This document shows positions 16,202 through 21,843 of a DNA stretch of 21,843 nucleotides, in pieces. Made by a program: the position numbers and the translations under genes. A model generated the notes under the pieces. It searched no databases. It saw nothing but the letters and a program-made list of their open reading frames with translations, and was not told the origin of the DNA. Position 1 is the first letter of the stretch; each line of letters opens with the position of its first letter. The stretch comes from Flavobacteriaceae bacterium. GTDB taxonomy: Bacteria > Bacteroidota > Bacteroidia > Flavobacteriales > Flavobacteriaceae. Location: assembly GCA_023145595.1 (NCBI GenBank), contig JAGLDM010000308.1, positions 1 to 21,843 on the forward strand. Reading direction: 5' to 3'.

Positions 16202-16210
16202 TAATCTTTG
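16202..16210 (+). promoter_or_regulatory. Candidate -7 promoter element for asd
   Basis: TAATCTTTG followed by CAC resembles flavobacterial -7 elements but has one extra base between TA and TTTG, or a T-to-A change in the first base if read as AATCTTTG. It would give a leader of about 20 bases before the asd start. Confidence 0.3.
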
Positions 16211-16237
16211 CACTTGTAAAATTTAAATTATAAAATT

Positions 16238-17227
16238 ATGAAAGTTGCAGTAGTTGGTGCTACCGGAATGGTAGGAACAGTAATGTTGAAAGTATTAGAA
16301 GAGCGTAATTTCCCTATAACGGAATTAATTCCAGTTGCATCTGCAAGATCTGCTGGTAAAAAATTACCATATAAGGGTAAAGAATATACCGTTGTTACCT
16401 TAGAAGATGCTGTAAAAATGAATGTTGATATCGCTTTATTTTCTGCAGGAGGAGATACTTCTGAAGAATGGGCGCCAAAATTTGCGGAAGCAGGAACAAC
16501 AGTTATTGACAACTCATCGGCATGGAGAATGGACCCAACCAAAAAATTGGTGGTTCCAGAAATTAATGGTGATGTGCTAACCAAAGATGATAAAATTATT
16601 GCAAATCCAAACTGCTCTACAATTCAGTTGGTGATGGCTTTGTCTCCTTTGCATGATAAATATAAAATGAAGCGTTTGGTGATTTCTACCTACCAATCTG
16701 TTTCTGGAACCGGAGTAAAAGCCGTTCAGCAATTAGATAATGAAGAAGCCGGAATTGAAGGTGAAATGGCATATCCACACCCTATTGGAAGAAATGCATT
16801 GCCTCAATGTGATGTGTTTATGGAAAATGGATACACCAAAGAGGAAATGAAATTGGTGAAAGAACCTAAGAAAATTTTACGTGATGATTCTTTTTCTGTA
16901 ACTGCAACCGCTGTACGTATTCCTACTTCTGGAGGACATTCAGAAGCGGTAAACGTACAGTTTGAAAACGATTTTGATTTGGATGAAGTACGTCAATTAT
17001 TAAGTGACTTCCCTGGAGTTGTTGTTCAAGACAATTTAGAAACAAATACGTATCCAATGCCTGTTTACGCGCATGATAAAGATGAAGTTTTTGTAGGGAG
17101 AATCCGAAGAGACGAATCACAAGCAAACACGTTAAATATGTGGGTTGTTGCTGATAATCTTCGTAAAGGAGCTGCAACAAACACCATTCAAATTGCTGAG
17201 TATTTGGTAGCAAATAATTTAGTATAA
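16238..17227 (+). CDS. asd: Aspartate-semialdehyde dehydrogenase
   Basis: This cytoplasmic enzyme reduces aspartyl phosphate to aspartate semialdehyde with NADPH, the branch point to lysine/diaminopimelate, threonine and methionine. The 329-residue protein starts with the nucleotide-binding motif VAVVGATGMVGTVML (3-17). The catalytic Cys126 lies in ANPNCSTIQ (122-130). Substrate-binding Arg227 (VRIPT) and the general acid-base His234 (SGGHSEAV) are present, and the C terminus has the expected VVADNLRKGAATNTIQIAEY segment. Length is typical of the Gram-positive/Bacteroidota Asd type. It is a single-gene unit, divergent from trhP and closed by a strong terminator. It is the only complete plus-strand gene here. 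Confidence 0.96.
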   Translation: MKVAVVGATGMVGTVMLKVLEERNFPITELIPVASARSAGKKLPYKGKEYTVVTLEDAVKMNVDIALFSAGGDTSEEWAPKFAEAGTTVIDNSSAWRMDPTKKLVVPEINGDVLTKDDKIIANPNCSTIQLVMALSPLHDKYKMKRLVISTYQSVSGTGVKAVQQLDNEEAGIEGEMAYPHPIGRNALPQCDVFMENGYTKEEMKLVKEPKKILRDDSFSVTATAVRIPTSGGHSEAVNVQFENDFDLDEVRQLLSDFPGVVVQDNLETNTYPMPVYAHDKDEVFVGRIRRDESQANTLNMWVVADNLRKGAATNTIQIAEYLVANNLV

Positions 17228-17243
17228 GTAACGTCATTCTGTA

Positions 17244-17257
17244 CCGAAAGTTTTCGG
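17244..17257. repeat. Short palindrome after asd
   Basis: CCGAAA-GT-TTTCGG is a 6-bp inverted repeat 17 bases after the asd stop. It sits in a sequence (GTCATTCTGTACC before it, GGATAGTGTAATGG after) that looks like the short dispersed palindromes of flavobacterial intergenic regions. Only one copy is in this window, so dispersal cannot be shown. Confidence 0.3.
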
Positions 17258-17272
17258 GATAGTGTAATGGAT

Positions 17273-17307
17273 AAAACCCTTTTGAAATTAAATTTCAAAA
17301 GGGTTTT
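17273..17307. terminator. Strong bidirectional intrinsic terminator between asd and the convergent gene
   Basis: A near-perfect 17-bp inverted repeat (17273-17289 with 17291-17307, core ACCCTTTTGAAA and TTTCAAAAGGGT) has an A tract on the left and a T tract on the right. It can therefore act in both directions, ending asd on the plus strand and the small gene at 17323-17715 on the minus strand. Confidence 0.9.
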
Positions 17308-17322
17308 TCATTTTAAACAATA

Positions 17323-17715
17323 CTATTCCGCATCATTTGAAGCTTGTGTGACGTTATGAAATGTTGGGGGCTTTTCGGTAATACTTCCCGCTCCCTTTTT
17401 ATTAATTTTGAAAATAACATCCTTTGTTGTCGTAAATAATAAAACCGATGAAAAAGACTCTCTAAGGTATGGCTTTAAGACAATAAAAGCTTCTTCTAAT
17501 CTATATTCTTCTTCTTCATCCTCCGTCTCTCTACTTCTGTAACGAAATTTTACTAAAACCTTAAAGCCGTCTTCAGAATAAACTGGCCTGACAAATATAT
17601 TTCTCAAATTAGGTTTTCCAATGGTCTTTGCCATGGTTAACTTGGCAAAACGACCTTCTTGGACACTTTCTTTTACCTGCTCCCAAAAAAGGATAAATAG
17701 ATCTTGATACGGCAT
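17323..17715 (-). CDS. Conserved hypothetical protein, possibly the N-terminal domain of a SAM methyltransferase
   Basis: This 130-residue soluble protein has no signal peptide or membrane segment. Visible features are a FWEQVKESVQEGRFAKLTMA motif near the start, IFVRPVYSEDGFKVLVKFRY, an acidic RETEDEEEEYRLEEAF stretch (about 80-95), and VLLFTTTKDVIFKINKKGAG before a short tail. From memory this resembles the N-terminal part of longer Bacteroidota proteins that continue into a class I SAM-dependent methyltransferase domain. Here the frame stops (TAG) soon after that segment, and no methyltransferase motif follows before the terminator. It may be a stand-alone family member or a truncated gene. 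It has its own candidate promoter. Confidence 0.6.
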   Translation of the reverse strand: MPYQDLFILFWEQVKESVQEGRFAKLTMAKTIGKPNLRNIFVRPVYSEDGFKVLVKFRYRSRETEDEEEEYRLEEAFIVLKPYLRESFSSVLLFTTTKDVIFKINKKGAGSITEKPPTFHNVTQASNDAE

Positions 17716-17742
17716 AATTTATTATATAGTATATAAGGGTTT

Positions 17743-17750
17743 CAAAAGTA
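17743..17750 (-). promoter_or_regulatory. Candidate -7 promoter element for the gene at 17323-17715
   Basis: The minus strand reads TACTTTTG, a full match to TAnnTTTG, 27 bases before the ATG. A start near 17736 would give a leader of about 21 bases. No convincing -33 TTG was found. Confidence 0.4.
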
Positions 17751-17861
17751 ATATTAATAACTTAACCCGATAGTTATTAGATCATAAAACAAAACCTAGT
17801 TACAATATCTGATTACCACTTAATAGAGTTGTAACAATGAGTACGTCGTTATATAGAAGTA

Positions 17862-18485
17862 TTAAACAATCTTAAAAATAAGCAGTGCATATAAATAAAA
17901 CCGAACAAATCGCAGCAATCCAAATAACAGGTAATTTCTAAATTTATAATGAATAAGTCCGGCTGCAACACTTGTAATAGCAAAAGGAATAGGTAACAAT
18001 GCCCCAACCACAATTAAGAATCCTCCCCATTTCCGAATCATTTTTAACTGTTTTACCATTTTCCCTTCTAAATAATTGTGAACTCTTGGGAATTTTGAAA
18101 TTGACCGCCCAACAAAAAAGGAAATAATTCCACCAGAATAAGATGCTAAGGCTAATAAAAATAAATACACATAAGGCGTTGACATTTTTCCTGCCCAAGC
18201 AATAAATATTTCAGGAGGAACCAGTCCAAGCAACGATTCTGATGCAAAGAATACCGATAAAATTATTATAGGTGAAAATGTTTCTGTGATATATTGAAAG
18301 AAATCGCTAAAATCAAAAATAAAATAATCAATAATAAAAACAGCAACTAGTGTAATTAAAATTGGAAGTATCGATTTCTTTACACTTTCATTTACAAACG
18401 AGTAAAATCCCGTATAACTGTAATACTTGTGCAAGCGCTTGGCTTTAGATTTTCTACCCCCTTTTATCTCTTTACTCTTCATCAT
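17862..18485 (-). CDS. VTT-domain (DedA/SNARE-associated-like) membrane protein
   Basis: This 207-residue inner-membrane protein has a basic cytoplasmic N terminus (1-38) and hydrophobic segments at about 39-57, 71-88, 104-125, 154-176 and 185-205. The DedA/VTT pattern is visible as PPEIFIAWAGK (90-100), the SGGIISFFVGRSISKF stretch with the conserved Gly-Arg (117-132), and RKWGGFLIVVGALLPIPFAI (151-170), which resembles the re-entrant loop with its proline. DedA-family proteins are associated with lipid flipping and membrane homeostasis; this member's substrate is unknown. Two adjacent ATG codons could start it; the first is used here. It is flanked by its own candidate promoter and lies downstream of the parC terminator. 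Confidence 0.82.
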   Translation of the reverse strand: MMKSKEIKGGRKSKAKRLHKYYSYTGFYSFVNESVKKSILPILITLVAVFIIDYFIFDFSDFFQYITETFSPIIILSVFFASESLLGLVPPEIFIAWAGKMSTPYVYLFLLALASYSGGIISFFVGRSISKFPRVHNYLEGKMVKQLKMIRKWGGFLIVVGALLPIPFAITSVAAGLIHYKFRNYLLFGLLRFVRFYLYALLIFKIV

Positions 18486-18549
18486 TTATTTGCAACTATA
18501 ACATTCTTAACCCTAAGATTAAAGGAGTCAGAATTTTATAAATTGAATG

Positions 18550-18557
18550 CAAATATA
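18550..18557 (-). promoter_or_regulatory. Candidate -7 promoter element for the VTT-domain gene
   Basis: The minus strand reads TATATTTG followed by C, a full match to TAnnTTTG. A start near 18543 would give a leader of about 58 bases. It lies after the parC terminator, so the gene is probably transcribed on its own. Confidence 0.45.
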
Positions 18558-18594
18558 CGGTTAATTTGAAGTTATTAAGCTAATAATTTTATAA

Positions 18595-18629
18595 TTAAAA
18601 ACCCTTTTTATCTATCTAATATAAAGGGT
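18595..18629 (-). terminator. Intrinsic terminator of parC
   Basis: On the minus strand, six bases after the parC stop, ACCCTTT (18629-18623) pairs with AAAGGGT (18607-18601) across a 15-base loop. TTTT continues the hairpin at 18600-18597. This is the expected form and place for the end of the parE-parC transcript. Confidence 0.65.
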
Positions 18630-18634
18630 ATTAA

Positions 18635-21346
18635 CTAAAACAATGAGGTCTGTTCTTTATCGTTTGAATCCTTTTTATTAGGAGGCTTTATTACAGGTGC
18701 CTTTTTACTTTTATCTATAATTTGAGGTGCTGCATCTTTAGATATTTCCTCTGGTTTTGAAATCTCAGGAATTTCCAAACCCAATGCTTCAATAACCTCT
18801 TCTTCAATAACCTCAACCTCTTCTATTACTGGGGTAATATATTCAAGGGGTTCTAATAAATTTACTTGTTTTATTTTATCCGTTGTTAATTGATTTCCTA
18901 GAGATTTAATTCCTTTAATTGAAATAAATTTCTCGAAATTAATATTGATTTTTTCCAAACTTCGTTTTGAAAACACAACTTCCGCCATAGGTCTAAAATC
19001 AGTTGCAATCAATTCTAACTGAGATTTTGGGTGATCGGAAATAAAAGACTCTTCCCTATTTGGGTTATCAATCATAAATCGTTTTACGTAATACTTGGCT
19101 TTATCACCATCAAAATAAACGGCAGATATTGGTTTGTTTGGATTCCATTTTTCCAACACAATCATATCAGAATCAAAATGTGTAGAAAGATCTGGTGCAA
19201 TCGTTTTTGCCTTTCCTTTCTGACTGATAATCAACAGTCGATCTTCTGGAGTAAATTCACCTAATAAATCACCTCTCTCATCTACATTCAAACGCTGTAC
19301 TGTATCATCAAACCAAACTTTACGTGGTTTTAAAGTAGAAATTCCTTTTTCTTTTAATTCTATTTTTTTTACCGCATATTTGGTCAATTTATTTCCTTTA
19401 GCCCCCCGACCTTTAATCAAGAGTTCAGAAAAATCAACATCCCACTTTATCTTTTTAATAGTACCAACTGCACGTAAATTAATGGTTACAATTTCTGCCT
19501 CTCCATTCGGGTTCGCTGTAAAATAATTTACTACCGAATTCTTATTCCCCGCAGTTAAATCGTATGCTTTATCTCTGGTAACTCCGGTAACATTAAAGCG
19601 TTTCATTAAGGTAGGGCCTCCTTTACCGTCGCGATACATCATATTGTAAACAGTCCGCTTATCTCCTTTTTTGAATATTGCCACGTGAATAATATCTTTC
19701 CCTACAAAAGTTTTTGACCCCACTTTGGTAATCATCATTTGTCCGTCTTTTCTAAATACAATCACATCGTCAATATCAGAACAATCACATACAAATTCGT
19801 CACGTCGCAAAGAAGTACCTACAAACCCTTCTACCCTATTTACATAGAGTTTTGCATTTTTCATCACCACCTTACTTGCCACTATATCATCAAAGGTTCT
19901 TAATTCGGTTTTGCGTTCTCGACCTTTACCATATTTACTTTTTAAATTTTTAAAGTAGTCAATAGCAAACTCAATTAAATTTGCTAAATAATGTTTTACT
20001 TCCTCTATTTTTTCTTCTAATGTTTCGATATGTTGCTTGGCCTTATCAATATCGAATTTAGAAATTTTCTTAATTCTGATTTCCGTTAAACGTACAATAT
20101 CTTCTTCAGTAATTGCTCGTTTTAAATGTTTTATAAATGGTTTTAATCCGTCATCTATGGCTTCAAGAACCCCTTTCCACGTTTCTACTTCTTCAATATC
20201 TCGGTAGATTCTCTTTTCAATAAAAATACGTTCTAAAGAAGCAAAATGCCACTGCTCTTCCAATTCATCTAACTGAATTTCGAGTTCTCTTTTTAACAAA
20301 TCTACAGTATGCTGTGTTGAATGTTTCAGCATATCACTCACCCCAATAAATACAGGTGAATTGTCTTCAATAATACAACCCAAAGGTGAAATTGAATTTT
20401 CACAATTAGTAAATGCATATAAGGCATCAATGCTTTTATCAGGAGAAACTCCGGGAGGTAAATGCACTAAAATCTCTACATTAGCGGCGGTATTATCTTC
20501 AATTTTTTTGATTCTAATCTTCCCCTTATCATTTGCTTTTAGGATAGAATCTATCAAAGATGTTGTGGTCGTACCAAACGGAATCTCGGTAATCACCAAT
20601 TTCTTTTTATCGAATTGTGAAATCTTTGCACGTACCCGAATTTTTCCACCTCGTAGCCCATCATTATAATTGGAAACATCGGCTATTCCACCATTTAAAA
20701 AATCGGGAACAATTCTGAAACTGCGTCCTTTTAAAATTTTGATAGAAGCATCTATCAATTCATTAAAGTTGTGTGGTAATATTTTAGTTGAAAGTCCCAC
20801 TGCAATTCCCTCTGCACCTTGTGTTAACAGCAACGGAAATTTTACAGGTAAATCAATCGGTTCTTTTCTACGACCATCATACGACATTTTCCAATGAGTC
20901 GTCTTCGGGTTAAAAACAACATCCAAAGCAAATTTAGACAAGCGCGCTTCAATATATCTTGGGGCTGCTGCACGGTCGCCAGTAAGTGTATTCCCCCAGT
21001 TTCCTTGCATATCAATCAGTAATTCTTTCTGACCAATTTGTACCATTGCATCTCCAATACTTGCATCACCGTGTGGGTGGTACTGCATGGTATGACCAAC
21101 AATGTTCGCCACTTTGTTATAACGCCCATCATCCAAATCTTTCATAGACTGCATAATGCGACGCTGTACGGGTTTAAATCCGTCGCCAATTGAAGGAACC
21201 GCGCGTTCAAGAATTACATACGAGGCATAATCTAAAAACCATTCTTTATACATGCCTGTTACGCGCGTAATGGTTTCTTGCGACGAATCGTCGTGATTTA
21301 TTATTTCTTCTTGATGCTCTTCTTGTTCGTTGTTTTCTTCTTGCAT
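18635..21346 (-). CDS. parC: DNA topoisomerase IV subunit A
   Basis: ParC is the DNA-cleaving subunit of topoisomerase IV, which decatenates daughter chromosomes with ParE. The 903-residue protein has an acidic N-terminal extension, then the breakage-reunion domain with ERAVPSIGDGFKPVQRRIM (47-65), QYHPHGDASIGDAMV (88-102), and the catalytic Tyr131 in DRAAAPRYIEARLSKFA. A coiled-coil region lies at about 340-470. The C-terminal beta-pinwheel (about 500-820) lacks a clear GyrA box, supporting ParC over GyrA. The tail is Glu/Lys-rich and low in complexity. The residue after HPHGD, where E. coli GyrA and ParC have the quinolone-binding Ser, is Ala95. The partner parE lies directly upstream. Confidence 0.93.
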   Translation of the reverse strand: MQEENNEQEEHQEEIINHDDSSQETITRVTGMYKEWFLDYASYVILERAVPSIGDGFKPVQRRIMQSMKDLDDGRYNKVANIVGHTMQYHPHGDASIGDAMVQIGQKELLIDMQGNWGNTLTGDRAAAPRYIEARLSKFALDVVFNPKTTHWKMSYDGRRKEPIDLPVKFPLLLTQGAEGIAVGLSTKILPHNFNELIDASIKILKGRSFRIVPDFLNGGIADVSNYNDGLRGGKIRVRAKISQFDKKKLVITEIPFGTTTTSLIDSILKANDKGKIRIKKIEDNTAANVEILVHLPPGVSPDKSIDALYAFTNCENSISPLGCIIEDNSPVFIGVSDMLKHSTQHTVDLLKRELEIQLDELEEQWHFASLERIFIEKRIYRDIEEVETWKGVLEAIDDGLKPFIKHLKRAITEEDIVRLTEIRIKKISKFDIDKAKQHIETLEEKIEEVKHYLANLIEFAIDYFKNLKSKYGKGRERKTELRTFDDIVASKVVMKNAKLYVNRVEGFVGTSLRRDEFVCDCSDIDDVIVFRKDGQMMITKVGSKTFVGKDIIHVAIFKKGDKRTVYNMMYRDGKGGPTLMKRFNVTGVTRDKAYDLTAGNKNSVVNYFTANPNGEAEIVTINLRAVGTIKKIKWDVDFSELLIKGRGAKGNKLTKYAVKKIELKEKGISTLKPRKVWFDDTVQRLNVDERGDLLGEFTPEDRLLIISQKGKAKTIAPDLSTHFDSDMIVLEKWNPNKPISAVYFDGDKAKYYVKRFMIDNPNREESFISDHPKSQLELIATDFRPMAEVVFSKRSLEKININFEKFISIKGIKSLGNQLTTDKIKQVNLLEPLEYITPVIEEVEVIEEEVIEALGLEIPEISKPEEISKDAAPQIIDKSKKAPVIKPPNKKDSNDKEQTSLF

Positions 21347-21354
21347 ATTGTTCT

Positions 21355-21423
21355 GTCATTCCTGCTAAGGCAGGAATCTATTTAATCGATTTCTTTGCGG
21401 ATTCCTGCTTTCGCAGGAATGAC
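21355..21423. repeat. Inverted repeat of REP type between parE and parC
   Basis: Two 24-base units, each itself a small palindrome, face each other. The left unit (21355-21378) begins GTCATTCCTGC and ends GCAGGAATC; the right (21400-21423) begins GATTCCTGC and ends GCAGGAATGAC. They are reverse complements at 22 of 24 positions with a 21-base spacer. The ATTCCTGC-GCAGGAAT motif is a widely dispersed intergenic palindrome in bacteria. It fills nearly the whole 83-base parE-parC gap and would form a long hairpin in the transcript. There is no T tract, so it is not a typical terminator. Confidence 0.8.
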
Positions 21424-21429
21424 AATCCA

Positions 21430-21843
21430 TTATATACTTTCCTCAGCCAAATCCAATTCGACTTTCAGATTTTCAATGATAAACTTTTGTCGGTCTGGAG
21501 TATTTTTACCCATATAAAACGACAATAATTGTTCAATTGACATTTCTTTATCTAGCATTACAGGATCTAATCGAATATCGTTTCCTATAAAATGCACAAA
21601 CTCATCTGGACTTATTTCTCCCAATCCCTTAAAACGTGTTATCTCGGGTTTCCCTCTCAATTTCCGAATGGCATCTGCTTTTTCTTGCTCTGAATAACAG
21701 TAAATCGTTTCCTTTTTATCTCGTACTCTAAACAGCGGAGTTTCTAAGATAAATAAATGCCCTTCTTTTATTAATTCAGGAAAGAACTGCAAGAAAAAGG
21801 TAATCAATAATAAACGAATATGCATACCATCAACATCGGCATC
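21430..21843 (-). CDS. parE: DNA topoisomerase IV subunit B, C-terminal part (5' end outside window)
   Basis: ParE supplies the ATPase and TOPRIM functions of topoisomerase IV. About 137 C-terminal residues are visible, the frame entering from the right edge. The first visible residues [17 protein letters not shown] are the TOPRIM metal-binding DxD motif. They are followed by [19 protein letters not shown], the conserved [15 protein letters not shown] and a LDPVML segment near the end, matching GyrB/ParE C termini. Its place directly before parC identifies it as ParE rather than GyrB. The Met at 21825 is internal, not a start. Confidence 0.93.
   Translation of the reverse strand, partial: DADVDGMHIRLLLITFFLQFFPELIKEGHLFILETPLFRVRDKKETIYCYSEQEKADAIRKLRGKPEITRFKGLGEISPDEFVHFIGNDIRLDPVMLDKEMSIEQLLSFYMGKNTPDRQKFIIENLKVELDLAEESI

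Noticed and set aside
16228..16584. Minus-strand 118-residue open frame overlapping the asd start
   Set aside because: It is a shadow of asd on the opposite strand, Ser/Thr-rich and without domain features.

Overview
The window looks like a chromosomal segment from a low-GC marine-type member of the Flavobacteriaceae (Bacteroidota). Reasons: a gliding-motility lipoprotein gene (gldH) overlapping a PSP1/RicT gene, a Bacteroidota-type ParC, DUF4837 and VTT proteins typical of the group, many lipoproteins, weak Shine-Dalgarno signals, and several matches to the Bacteroidota -7 promoter element TAnnTTTG. Everything is encoded on the minus strand except the 3' end of glnS at the left edge and asd. 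No tRNA, rRNA, CRISPR array, prophage or intact insertion sequence was seen.

Region 1 (1-6465): the end of glnS converges on a minus-strand respiratory cluster read right to left as nrfH, nrfA, nrfI, nrfJ, followed by a broken azurin-like blue copper gene. NrfH (tetraheme quinol dehydrogenase) passes electrons to NrfA (pentaheme nitrite reductase to ammonium). NrfI is a fused CcsBA cytochrome c synthase that would attach the hemes, including the unusual CxxCK heme. NrfJ is a small His-rich lipoprotein. A hairpin with a T tract sits between nrfA and nrfI. The 386-base region upstream of nrfH holds an FNR-like palindrome, a candidate promoter and a highly structured leader.

Region 2 (6466-14313): a minus-strand series ricT, gldH, PBP1A, a decayed multi-frameshift gene remnant, xth (exonuclease III), an MltD-like lytic transglycosylase with two LysM domains, and a DUF4837 lipoprotein. 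ricT/gldH and xth/mltD overlap, which suggests co-transcription. The theme is cell envelope and gliding.

Region 3 (14545-17307): a U32-family tRNA hydroxylase gene (TrhP/YegQ type) coupled to a small ferredoxin, divergent from asd (aspartate-semialdehyde dehydrogenase), which ends in a very strong bidirectional terminator.

Region 4 (17323-21843): a short conserved protein that may be a truncated methyltransferase N-terminal domain, a VTT/DedA-like membrane protein, and topoisomerase IV parC with the 3' end of parE. A 69-base inverted repeat lies between parE and parC.

The window is mostly ordinary core genome. The points most worth a second look are the damaged azurin gene at the end of the nrf operon, the structured nrfH leader with its FNR-like box, the nrfA/nrfI intercistronic terminator, and the unidentified remnant at 9780-10150.
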